Source of the DNA: Treponema sp.
Lineage (GTDB): Bacteria > Spirochaetota > Spirochaetia > Treponematales > Breznakiellaceae
DNA: 48,132 nt
Reading direction: 5' to 3'
NCBI GenBank assembly: GCA_031265435.1
Contig: JAISCR010000186.1
Location: 1-48,132 of the forward strand
Of the stretch, positions 8,009 to 16,479 are shown piece after piece (positions within the stretch are counted from its first letter, which is position 1; each line of letters opens with the position of its first letter). Position numbers and translations under genes: made by a program. The notes beneath the pieces were generated by a model that worked only from the letters and a program-made list of their open reading frames with translations, had not been told where the DNA came from and did no database searches.

Positions 8009-10445
8009 GCCGAATAAAAAGAAAATCCGGTTTGCTCCTTCGGGACACTGGCAATCCTACCGATATTCCATCTGGGCAACCATATCCGCCCTGACGGTGT
8101 ATATTGCCGTAATCCTTTTTTACAGTCTGAAGGCATGGATAAACCCCCGTGAGGCAGCCTTAAGAATAATTACGGTCATGGTCTTCGCTCCTCTCTACTG
8201 GTTAATGGCTTTCAGGCTGAAAATAAAGAAGCATACTGTTTCATGGCTTGCCCCTTCTCTTTTTTTGATTTTGACAACGGCCGGAGTCTTTATCATGAAA
8301 GGAGATCCATTCTACTTCATGCTCTTCGATGTTGTTATTGTTATTGCGTTTACATACCTGGATCATATTGCTTTTCTCAAATACATGCTTATTGCCTTTC
8401 TTATGATCGTTCCCGCACTCTTTATTTTTCATTTCCGGCTGCTGGGCCCGGATTATCCGCTCAGCCAGAATTATATACATCTCGCGAACTCTGCCCTTAT
8501 CGCCGGAATCCTCTACATCTTCTCCCGGTTCATACTAAACGCCATGCGGGATATTGAAAAGTCGGGAGTAACCTTTGACGCCATAATGGAGACTACCCCG
8601 TCATATATGGTTATTATTGATGACAATGCCTCTGTTGAATATATCAGCGATTCTCTTGCCGCATGGCTGGATATAACCCAGAAAGAGTATGTTGTCGGCC
8701 GTCCGCTGATAGATATTTTCCCCCTGGGCCAGATGCGGATGATATTCCAGGAATTAATGGAACAGGGAGGTTATGTAGAAAAGGATTTTGAGGTTGATAT
8801 TGGGGATACCCACTACTATTTTATGCTTCGTTCATCAACCCTTAAAGAAGGCGGCTTTTCCCGGCTGATTGAGTGGATGGATATCAGCCCCATCATGAAT
8901 GCAAAGATCGAAGCCGAGTCCGCCGCCAGGGCAAAAAGCGAATTCCTTGCCAACATAAGCCACGAGATCCGCACCCCCATGAATGCCATCATCGGCATGA
9001 CGGATCTGCTGCTTGTCAACCCTCTGGAGGAAGAACAAATAAACCGGGCGGAAACCGTCAAGGGTGCCGCGATGAGCCTTCTCAACATTATTAATGATAT
9101 ACTTGATTTTTCAAAGATCGATGCCAGGAAGATGGAAATAGTTCCCGGGCCCTTCGACATTGTTTCCTGTATCAGTGACGCGATCAGCATGATCAATATC
9201 AAGGCTGCCGATGCGGGGCTTGTCTTTACCGTTTTTATTTCAAAAGATCTGCCGGCCACAGTTAACACCGACGAACTGCGGCTCAGGCAATGCCTCATAA
9301 ACGTCCTCAACAACGCTGTCAAGTTTACCAAAAAAGGGGGCGTCTCTCTCAAGGCATGGGCCGAATACAATGAAGATACCGAAAACATGGCTCTCTATTT
9401 TTCCGTTACCGATACGGGCATAGGTATAAAGAATGAAGATATGGATAAACTCTTTGGAGAATTTCAGCGTCTGGACGCCCATAAGAACAGAGACATTGTT
9501 GGTACAGGACTCGGGCTTGCCATTTCCAAACGGCTGGTAGAACTCATGGGCGGCGCCATAACGGTAGAAAGCGAATATAACAAAGGAACGACCTTTACAT
9601 TTTTTGTTCTGGATTATGGACAGCCTCCGGAATTACAGAGAATTCCCCAGAAAGTGGCCCATGTTCCGGAACCGGAAAAGTTCAACATCCTCGCCTATGA
9701 ATCCAGCGGCTTTAATGCCGATGCCCTCTCCCTGATGTTCAAAGAGCTTGGAGTAAAAAGTACCGTACTGGCGGAAAGGGAAGAATTCAAGAAACAGCTT
9801 GCGGCGGAAAATTATACTCATATTTTCTTTGACAAATCCGCTCTTGATATTGTATCCCCCTGTCTTCAGGATCATAAAAATACCGTCTGGATAATACTCC
9901 GGGAACTTAACGAAAAATACGAAAGCGGCATAAAGGAATCCCTTACCCGTCCCATTCTTACCAATTTCCTTGCCAACGTCATCAACGGCGGAAGGGCCTG
10001 TGAAAGGAGAAAACGTTCCAGGGACGACAGCAGGGGAAAAAGGAAGTTCAGCACCAGAGATGTCAGGGCGCTGGTAGTGGACGACAATCCGGTCAACCTT
10101 ATGGTAGCCAAAGGTCTTCTGCAAAAGTACGGCGTGGAAGTGGATACTGCAGGAGGCGGAAAGGAAGCCGTTGCCATGGTTCAGGAGAGCCTCTATGACC
10201 TTGTATTCATGGATCACATGATGCCCGGGATGGATGGCATTGAAGCCACAGCCGCCATCCGAAGCGCCGGAGAGGATTACGAGAACCTTACAATCATCGC
10301 CCTTTCGGCCAACGCGGTTGCGGGGATGGAGGAACTCTTTATCGAAAACGGCATGAATGCCTTCCTCTCAAAACCGATTATGCTGGACAGCCTGCAGGAG
10401 ATTCTCACCCGCTTCCTGCCGAAAGACAAAATCGTTTTGGAATAA
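7998..10445 (+). CDS. Hybrid histidine kinase: membrane helices, PAS, HisKA, HATPase, two REC-like domains
   Basis: Taking the ATG at 7998 (GGAG 5-9 nt upstream) gives 815 residues; an ATG at 7953 adds only 15 unlikely residues inside the preceding gene. Residues about 25-175 contain several hydrophobic helices (a five- or six-helix sensor). A PAS domain follows at about 185-295 (TTPSYMVIIDDNASVEYIS). The HisKA H-box is SHEIRTPMNAIIGM with H322. The ATPase has N box NVLNNAVKF, G1 DTGIGI and G2 GTGLGLA. A middle region (about 555-665) looks like a degenerate receiver. The last 130 residues form a complete receiver with D739 in FMDHMMP. No Hpt is present in this protein. It should autophosphorylate in response to a membrane or cytoplasmic signal and pass phosphate to its own receiver, then to an external Hpt. 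The adjacent Hpt sensor is the best candidate. Confidence 0.92.
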   Translation: MPNKPNKKKIRFAPSGHWQSYRYSIWATISALTVYIAVILFYSLKAWINPREAALRIITVMVFAPLYWLMAFRLKIKKHTVSWLAPSLFLILTTAGVFIMKGDPFYFMLFDVVIVIAFTYLDHIAFLKYMLIAFLMIVPALFIFHFRLLGPDYPLSQNYIHLANSALIAGILYIFSRFILNAMRDIEKSGVTFDAIMETTPSYMVIIDDNASVEYISDSLAAWLDITQKEYVVGRPLIDIFPLGQMRMIFQELMEQGGYVEKDFEVDIGDTHYYFMLRSSTLKEGGFSRLIEWMDISPIMNAKIEAESAARAKSEFLANISHEIRTPMNAIIGMTDLLLVNPLEEEQINRAETVKGAAMSLLNIINDILDFSKIDARKMEIVPGPFDIVSCISDAISMINIKAADAGLVFTVFISKDLPATVNTDELRLRQCLINVLNNAVKFTKKGGVSLKAWAEYNEDTENMALYFSVTDTGIGIKNEDMDKLFGEFQRLDAHKNRDIVGTGLGLAISKRLVELMGGAITVESEYNKGTTFTFFVLDYGQPPELQRIPQKVAHVPEPEKFNILAYESSGFNADALSLMFKELGVKSTVLAEREEFKKQLAAENYTHIFFDKSALDIVSPCLQDHKNTVWIILRELNEKYESGIKESLTRPILTNFLANVINGGRACERRKRSRDDSRGKRKFSTRDVRALVVDDNPVNLMVAKGLLQKYGVEVDTAGGGKEAVAMVQESLYDLVFMDHMMPGMDGIEATAAIRSAGEDYENLTIIALSANAVAGMEELFIENGMNAFLSKPIMLDSLQEILTRFLPKDKIVLE

Positions 10446-10500
10446 GCGGCTGAAAATCGCCCCTTGTAAAAAAAGCGGAGTCGGAATATTATTATTGACT

Positions 10501-12222
10501 ATGGCAGATTTACAAAAGATAGAGGCGGGTATCAATCCTGAGGAACTCAGGGAGATTGAACGCCAAATCGATGATATTACACAAAAAAACCGTATAGATA
10601 CCGGCAGTACTCCCATGAATCCCCTCCACGGGGAACTCGGTTTTCCCCTGACGGTAAACCTTCTTATGCTCGCCATTGCCGCAGGAGCCCTTCTGGGAGT
10701 TTTTATCTATTTTAACCGGGAACAGAGCGATATCTTCCACAATGGCGTAGCCTACAGTTCCATAGAAGGCCGGCTTCTCAAAGTTCTCAGGGACGATGCA
10801 TCCTCAAACATCTCGTCCAAAGAGAAGGAACTTGTAGACATCAGAAACCATCTTCTCAGCCTGGAAGAAGAATACCGTATGACTATTGATTCCCTTAACG
10901 GAGAAGAAAGAGAGCGTTACGAGGCGGAATACCGGAAAAACAAGCTAGAGTATCAGAAACAGATCCGGCTTCTTAACCAGGAGAGGCAGATCTTACAGGA
11001 TGATCTTCACAGCAGGGAAAACGAGGTCTATCTTGCCTCATCTTCCGGCCAATACAGTTCCCTTAGTACCGAAGAAGAAGCCGCTGTTTCCACACTGAAG
11101 AATATGAATTCCGGCAGCGAAGAAGAACAGATGAGGGATACCCAGATTCAGAGCATGTATAACCAGATTCAACTGAGTTACAACAGGGAAGACTGGGAGG
11201 AAGTTATCCGGCAGTCCGAGCTTCTGACCGGTTACCTTTCCGGGTATCCCCAGGGGGGAATTGAAAGCGCGGAACAGATCGGGATAGATCTTTTCCTGAG
11301 CGCTTCCCTCGAAAGAGCGGCGCGGATAGAACTGGAACGGCTCAATATACAGATTCCGCCCGCGGAAGCAGTTGTGGAAGATGACGATGAGAAAAATGCC
11401 ATGGCGGCCGAACTGGTGTTCCTCCGGGAACAGCTTGAAGCGGCCAATGCCGCATCCGCCGTCGCGGCCGATCAGCTGGCCGTCCTTCGCTTCTCTCTTG
11501 AAAACGCCCAGGCGGGCCAAAGCGCCGCGGCGCTTTCCTCCGCGGCCGACATTGCATCCCTCAGGGCCAGCCATGCGACGGAAATCGAAAGGATCAATAG
11601 CAGCGCCGTCATCGAACGAACCCGCCTTGAAGAGAGAATCCGCCTGCTGGAAAACCGGCTTAACATGTCCGAAGAGGAACGGGCCGCCCTGAATCAGAAT
11701 CTAAGCGCGCTTGCCTCAGGCGGGGCGCAAAGCCGGGAACTCAGCGCCGCCGAAATTGCCGCGCTGCAGACCCGGATTCGGGAACTGGAAGGGGAAAGAG
11801 TTTCCCTTAACCGGAACCTGGAAAATCTCCGCGGCCAGTACAATGAGTTATACATTCTGGAACAGGGTGAACGTATTCCCGCGGCGGCCTATTGGGCCCT
11901 CATCGCCGCATACAAATCCTATGAGGCTTCCGGGGGCGCTCTTCCCGATCTAAAGAACTTTTTGGGGGACGGAGAACCAAAGAACAGTTTCCCCGAATTC
12001 AACAACATGGTTATCCGCATGGCCGAAGAGATACTGCGGGCAGGCAACCGGGACGGCATAGCCAATGTAACGCATATTCTGGAAGTTACCCTGAGAATTA
12101 CCGATCAGGAAACAAGGCGCCGTTATCTTGAAGCCATGAAGATGCGTTATCCTAACCAGTTTGAAGTCAACGCTTTTATTGATATTCTGCTCCTCCACCT
12201 GGGCGTCACCCCCGGAGTTTAG
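10501..12222 (+). CDS. Single-pass membrane protein with long coiled coils, unknown function
   Basis: Starting at the ATG at 10501 gives 573 residues. An in-frame TTG at 10495 is an alternative; neither has a well-placed ribosome binding site. A hydrophobic helix at about residues 46-68 (VNLLMLAIAAGALLGVFIYF) follows a short cytoplasmic N-terminus. Long stretches with heptad character then dominate: about 95-190 (EEEYRMTIDSL region) and about 335-460, which is Ala/Glu/Arg-rich. Between them is a helical segment that resembles a TPR-like repeat (YNREDWEEVIRQSELLTGYLSGYPQGG). The C-terminal 110 residues are a compact non-coiled helical domain. I do not recognise a family. It is the last gene of the signalling block, 55 nt after the hybrid kinase, and may be a structural or scaffolding partner. 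That role is inference only. Confidence 0.75.
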   Translation: MADLQKIEAGINPEELREIERQIDDITQKNRIDTGSTPMNPLHGELGFPLTVNLLMLAIAAGALLGVFIYFNREQSDIFHNGVAYSSIEGRLLKVLRDDASSNISSKEKELVDIRNHLLSLEEEYRMTIDSLNGEERERYEAEYRKNKLEYQKQIRLLNQERQILQDDLHSRENEVYLASSSGQYSSLSTEEEAAVSTLKNMNSGSEEEQMRDTQIQSMYNQIQLSYNREDWEEVIRQSELLTGYLSGYPQGGIESAEQIGIDLFLSASLERAARIELERLNIQIPPAEAVVEDDDEKNAMAAELVFLREQLEAANAASAVAADQLAVLRFSLENAQAGQSAAALSSAADIASLRASHATEIERINSSAVIERTRLEERIRLLENRLNMSEEERAALNQNLSALASGGAQSRELSAAEIAALQTRIRELEGERVSLNRNLENLRGQYNELYILEQGERIPAAAYWALIAAYKSYEASGGALPDLKNFLGDGEPKNSFPEFNNMVIRMAEEILRAGNRDGIANVTHILEVTLRITDQETRRRYLEAMKMRYPNQFEVNAFIDILLLHLGVTPGV

Positions 12223-12227
12223 AATAG

Positions 12228-12252
12228 AGTCTGTCTATAATGTAGACAGACT
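12228..12252. terminator. Palindrome between convergent genes, possible bidirectional terminator
   Basis: AGTCTGTCTA (12228-12237) and TAGACAGACT (12243-12252) form a perfect 10-bp stem around a TAATG loop. It lies 6 nt after the stop of the upstream plus-strand gene and 40 nt before the stop of the convergent minus-strand gene. No clear U-run follows on either strand, so terminator function is plausible by position and stem quality only. A third copy of GACAGAC lies at 12284-12290. Confidence 0.45.
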
Positions 12253-12291
12253 ACCTTAAAATGATAAAGTAACCGACTTTATGGACAGACA

Positions 12292-13581
12292 CTAATATAT
12301 CGGGATTTTCAGGCCGAAACGGAGCTGGGGAGCTTCGAAATAGAGGAAATCGGCCATCTTCTTCTGGGCATAACCGGAATCTTCAAAACCCTTGGAAACC
12401 GATTTCTTGTAGTCCTGCCCCAACACGTAGAGGCCGAAACCGATGTCCCCAAAGAGCCTGAAATGGGGATCTATCTCCCATTCATACCCTGCCGAAGGAC
12501 TGAGACCGAAAGGACTGAAACTGTCGAAGCCGCCTTTCTCGTAATCGAGACGGAACGATACAAGGCAGCGGAGGTAGGGCTTGGGGATCTTCGGTTCATT
12601 CATGCGGAAACGGTATCCCAGGCCGACACGGGGTTCCAGCAGGAAAAGGGTATTAAAGCTGGTTCTCAGCGGCGTATTGTCATCCGTCAGGGCAAGACCA
12701 AATATCTGCTGCCCCAGTCCCAGACTGAAAAACCAGCCGTAGGATCTAAGGGCAAAGGAAACGTCCAGTTCGGGGATACGGGCCTGTAATAGAGTCAAAT
12801 CTATCGAAAAGTGATTGAAACGCTGTTGGGGCAGCGTCAGAACTCTTCGATCCCGGTCGGCAAAGAAAGTGCCTTTCCGTACCGCATAGTTCCAGTGGGT
12901 CATCTCCCAGTCGTAGGTAGCCGGCATGGGCACGTAGAGACTCATCTGTCCCGAGGGAGGAATGGTCAGAACATTTGGGGTAATTCCGGTAATCTGGGCG
13001 CCGGGGGGACCGGTAATCAACAGTTCGGGCCGGATTATGGGTCTGATAAATTCTTCCAGATCGTTTGCCAGAGATATCCAGTAATAGGCGATAAGATCCG
13101 CCTCGGTGGGGATACTTTCATCAATAACATTCTCCACCGTATGGAAGGGGTTAAAAGAGTCACGAATCGTGTAGCGGGCCCGGGCGTGAGGATTAACTAC
13201 ATCGATCTCTCCGTCCAGAAAAATATCTACGGTAACAAAGTAGCCTTCCCTGGCGGCCTGCGCCTGCAGACCTGCGCCATCATCATCCCCATAATAATAA
13301 GCGGAAGAGGGCCGCACTCTGGCTGTATTGGAGACATTTCCCAGTATGCAGCGAATCGAATAATCCCAGTAGTCCCTGTCGGGGAAGGGGCCCGCATATT
13401 CATCCCATACATAAACACCCGCCTCGCTGGCAAGAAAATAAAAATCTTCGTCAATCCTGAAACGGTAGAGCACATCAACACTTCCCGGTATGAGATTGGT
13501 TTCCGTGTAACCGCTCTGGGCGCTTAACGCAAGTGGAAATATAAGGAGTGCACTAATAACCAAGAGGGGAGCTTTTACCAT
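12292..13581 (-). CDS. Exported protein with probable C-terminal outer-membrane barrel
   Basis: The 429-residue protein has a cleavable signal peptide (residues 1-21, ending LALSA/QSG). An N-terminal half rich in short beta segments (about 25-200) includes a stretch resembling surface-protein carbohydrate-like folds (ITGPPGAQITGITPNVLTIPP). The second half (about 250-429) shows alternating hydrophobic/polar strands and short turns and ends in the aromatic residue Tyr, as outer-membrane barrels do. I do not recognise a named family. Its ATG overlaps the end of the preceding gene by 7 nt, with GGAG upstream inside that gene, so it is the last member of the operon running from 16974. Outer-membrane location is inferred from signal peptide plus strand pattern. 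Confidence 0.7.
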   Translation of the reverse strand: MVKAPLLVISALLIFPLALSAQSGYTETNLIPGSVDVLYRFRIDEDFYFLASEAGVYVWDEYAGPFPDRDYWDYSIRCILGNVSNTARVRPSSAYYYGDDDGAGLQAQAAREGYFVTVDIFLDGEIDVVNPHARARYTIRDSFNPFHTVENVIDESIPTEADLIAYYWISLANDLEEFIRPIIRPELLITGPPGAQITGITPNVLTIPPSGQMSLYVPMPATYDWEMTHWNYAVRKGTFFADRDRRVLTLPQQRFNHFSIDLTLLQARIPELDVSFALRSYGWFFSLGLGQQIFGLALTDDNTPLRTSFNTLFLLEPRVGLGYRFRMNEPKIPKPYLRCLVSFRLDYEKGGFDSFSPFGLSPSAGYEWEIDPHFRLFGDIGFGLYVLGQDYKKSVSKGFEDSGYAQKKMADFLYFEAPQLRFGLKIPIY

Positions 13582-14810
13582 TTCATCATCACTCCAATAG
13601 AAGTATAAAAATCATCCTTCCCAAGCTTTGCCTTGTCAAAAGCATCCCGCCCGTAACTCAGCGCGAAGGGAGATCGAAGGGAGCCTGTAATGGCCCACTG
13701 GGGAAAATGGTATTCCAGGCCCAGCCAGATTGGATCCGCCTGAAAATTGGATTCCTTGTTTGAGAAGAGTAAGGCAATACCGCTGCCGAGAAGGAAACGG
13801 AAACGCCAGGTATTCCTGGGCTGGAGATACAATCCTCCTCCAAGGCGCAATTCCTGGTGCAGGGCGTCCTCGCCTCCGGAAAGGACGCTGTTGTCACGCC
13901 AGAATTCCCAGTCGGCCTGCAGGAAAAACCTGTCCGGCGCCAGATGCAGACGGTATTCAAAATCTACCGCATAGTTATCCATGCCCCGGAAAGAAGAATT
14001 CAAACCCAGAGAGTGCCTGGTATATTTCTGGAGGCTCTTTAACTCCTTTTCCTCTTTGGTAATTCCATTGGGCAGAAAGAATACCTGGGACCAGAAACCC
14101 TTCCTGACCGCGGTCCCGGTAATTTTCCTGTTTTGGGGAAAGAGAACCAGTTCCCCCTCCAGGGTTCCCTGTTCTATTTTTCCCGCGCTCTTTCCGGTTT
14201 CATCCCCGTACAATATCTCCATCCCTTCCTGGTAGGATCTGTACTTCTGCCCTTCCCCGACTGCGGTATGGCCGTCAAAACGGAGAAACGCTTCCGATTT
14301 GCGCCAGGAATTTGACAGCCTGTAGAGGGAGGCGCTGATCACGGCGGGAGCGGAAACCCCCGCTATCAGAGCTACGGAAAAAGAATCCGTGGCAAGTACA
14401 TCATTTTGAGCGCGGCTGTACAGATCGTAGCGCCAGAAGAGCCGGTCATCCCGGAAGAGCGTGGAAAGCGCCAGGGCGTATTGAGTACCCGTCGCAATAC
14501 AGGCATCAAACAGTTTTGCCATATCAATTTTTATCGAATTCTCTACCGCTTCCAGGGGAAGAGTCTGGGTATAGTGCAAGTCCAGGGTTCCCAGCATCAA
14601 AAGGGCCGCTTCTTCGGTGTACTTTATGGTATTGATTATATCTTCTTCATCTCCATCGTAACCCTGGTGACTCAATAAAAAGACAAGGGGATTATCTAAA
14701 GTTTCCTCTTCCTGGGCCCCGGTGTAAGCCGGAAAAACAGGGAGAAACATCAACGCGGAAACTACCGGGATGAGAAGTGAAAATAATTTTTGCAGGAGTT
14801 TGGTTTTCAT
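13575..14810 (-). CDS. Exported protein with probable outer-membrane barrel, unknown function
   Basis: A 411-residue protein with a signal peptide (hydrophobic 10-28, cleavage near YTGA/QEEE). The N-terminal part (about 35-180) is predicted helical and contains a hydrophobic segment at about 145-165 (SFSVALIAGVSAPAVISASLY). From about residue 190 to the end the sequence alternates like beta strands (FRFLLGSGIALLF, IWLGLEYHF, FYTSIGVMMKW). It ends in Trp, fitting an outer-membrane barrel. It starts one nucleotide after the stop codon of the adenylate cyclase gene and has no good ribosome binding site, suggesting translational coupling. Function is unknown. Confidence 0.68.
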   Translation of the reverse strand: MKTKLLQKLFSLLIPVVSALMFLPVFPAYTGAQEEETLDNPLVFLLSHQGYDGDEEDIINTIKYTEEAALLMLGTLDLHYTQTLPLEAVENSIKIDMAKLFDACIATGTQYALALSTLFRDDRLFWRYDLYSRAQNDVLATDSFSVALIAGVSAPAVISASLYRLSNSWRKSEAFLRFDGHTAVGEGQKYRSYQEGMEILYGDETGKSAGKIEQGTLEGELVLFPQNRKITGTAVRKGFWSQVFFLPNGITKEEKELKSLQKYTRHSLGLNSSFRGMDNYAVDFEYRLHLAPDRFFLQADWEFWRDNSVLSGGEDALHQELRLGGGLYLQPRNTWRFRFLLGSGIALLFSNKESNFQADPIWLGLEYHFPQWAITGSLRSPFALSYGRDAFDKAKLGKDDFYTSIGVMMKW

Positions 14811-14811
14811 C

Positions 14812-16470
14812 TTATTTTTCGGTCATTACCTCTACGCCATCCCAGCTTTCCGGAGGCGGATTTTTACTATAGACACGGCAGCGTTCCCTGAAACGCAGGG
14901 CCGCCGGATCCTCGGGCAACAGGGCAAGAACCTTGTCAAAGAAACCGAGACTCTCCTTGAAATTCCGCCTATAGTAGAGGGCCGCGCCTTCGGCATGGAA
15001 TTTCCAGGCTTCTTCCTCCCGGGGAGAAGGCTTGAGCCGGGTAGTGTAGATGGATACTCCCGTCTTTTTACCCTTCACCGCAACCCGGTCTATTACCCGG
15101 CAGGACAGTTCGTTTTTAATCTTTTCCGCCACCGTTTCGCTGAACAGAATCGGTTCATGGTACATTTTGGTAAGCCCTTCCAGCCGGGAAGCAAGGTTAA
15201 CCGCGTCCCCGATAACCGTATAATTCATCTTCTTGTCACAGCCGATATTTCCTACGGTTACCTGACCAAAGTTGATCCCAACGCCGATGCGGAATTCCGG
15301 CGCCCCGAGTTCTCTCTGTATACGGTTAAACTCTTCAAGACCGTCCATCATTTCAAGGCCGACCATGACGGAAGAGAGGGCATCGTTTTCGCTGAAAACC
15401 GGAGCGCCGAACATCGCCATGATGGCGTCCCCGATGTATTTGTCCACTACCCCGTTCCGGTTAACAATAATATCAACCATGATGGAAAAATAGCGGTTAA
15501 GAGAATTGACAAGTTCATCCGGAGCCATGCCTTCGGAAATGGTGGTAAAACTACGGATATCGGAAAAGAGAATGGCAATATCCCTGTTGTTTCCCACCAG
15601 CATCTTTTCGGGATTGATAAAGACTTCGTCGATTACATCCTTGGGTACATAGAGCTGGAAAATATTGCGGATCTTGTTTTCCCGTTTCCGGGCCGAGGCC
15701 GCTTCGAACGCATACTGACGGATCTGCGCGTATGCCCCGGATATAGTCTTGAGCATGCTGTTGAACGTATGGGAAAGCTGCCCGATCTCATCATTATAAT
15801 AGACGGGCGCCTCTTCGTTCATATTGTTTGTTTTGATGACCCGCCGCATCGTATTGACAAGGCCTTCCAGGGGCCGGGAAAGATACGAAGCCATGACAAA
15901 GATAAGGGGAACACCCGCCAGAATCGCCGCCAGAAGAATGATAAGCGAGGCCTTGAATATCGTCTCCACCCGGCCGTAGAAAATATCCCGTTTTTCCGAA
16001 GCAAAGACCTGCCAGCCGAAGAGCAGCAGGGGGCTGGTATAGGCTACCCGTTTTTCTCCGCTTGCTGTTATGGGAATAAATTCACTGCGGTTTTCATCAA
16101 AATAAATTTTCAGGGCTTCCCGGTCTGTCTCCGCAAGAGTTACAACGCCGGCATTCATTACCAGTTCTCCGCTGCGATCCAGGGCAAAAACCGCCTCGGT
16201 TTCGCTGCGGAGCAGGCTCATGGCATAGATTTCCACCGCGGCCATGGCGGCCTTTTCCATGGCCGGAATTCCAACCACATTGTTATCCACAAGAAGGTTC
16301 CACTGAGCGTCGGCAAAGGTCTTGAGCTGTTCCGAACGGTAGGTAAGGGACTCCACCGCCAAACGGTTAACCGAAGAGGCCGCCAGGAAGTAGGACGCAA
16401 AACCCACCAGCGCCACAGAGGCAATCAGCAGAGGAAGAACAACTATCAGTATCTTTGCCTTTATTTTCAT
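14812..16470 (-). CDS. Membrane class III adenylate cyclase with HAMP and TPR-like tail
   Basis: The 552-residue protein has an N-terminal membrane helix (about 7-30), an extracytoplasmic sensor region (about 31-180), a second membrane helix (about 175-200) and a HAMP domain (about 200-255). The class III cyclase domain spans about 285-460. Metal-binding Asp residues lie in FSDIRSFT and in YIGDAIMA. The purine-specifying Lys is in DKYIGD and a Thr is in NYTVIGDAVNLASRLE. Lys plus Thr is the adenylate-type (class IIIb) pair, so ATP to cAMP is predicted. The last 60 residues (AEGAALYYRRNFKESLGFFDKVL) resemble one TPR unit, as seen in other treponemal cyclases. An AGAGGA ribosome binding site precedes the start. 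It lies between three exported barrel-like proteins. No cAMP receptor gene is in the window. Confidence 0.9.
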   Translation of the reverse strand: MKIKAKILIVVLPLLIASVALVGFASYFLAASSVNRLAVESLTYRSEQLKTFADAQWNLLVDNNVVGIPAMEKAAMAAVEIYAMSLLRSETEAVFALDRSGELVMNAGVVTLAETDREALKIYFDENRSEFIPITASGEKRVAYTSPLLLFGWQVFASEKRDIFYGRVETIFKASLIILLAAILAGVPLIFVMASYLSRPLEGLVNTMRRVIKTNNMNEEAPVYYNDEIGQLSHTFNSMLKTISGAYAQIRQYAFEAASARKRENKIRNIFQLYVPKDVIDEVFINPEKMLVGNNRDIAILFSDIRSFTTISEGMAPDELVNSLNRYFSIMVDIIVNRNGVVDKYIGDAIMAMFGAPVFSENDALSSVMVGLEMMDGLEEFNRIQRELGAPEFRIGVGINFGQVTVGNIGCDKKMNYTVIGDAVNLASRLEGLTKMYHEPILFSETVAEKIKNELSCRVIDRVAVKGKKTGVSIYTTRLKPSPREEEAWKFHAEGAALYYRRNFKESLGFFDKVLALLPEDPAALRFRERCRVYSKNPPPESWDGVEVMTEK

Positions 16471-16479
16471 TTTCTTCCT

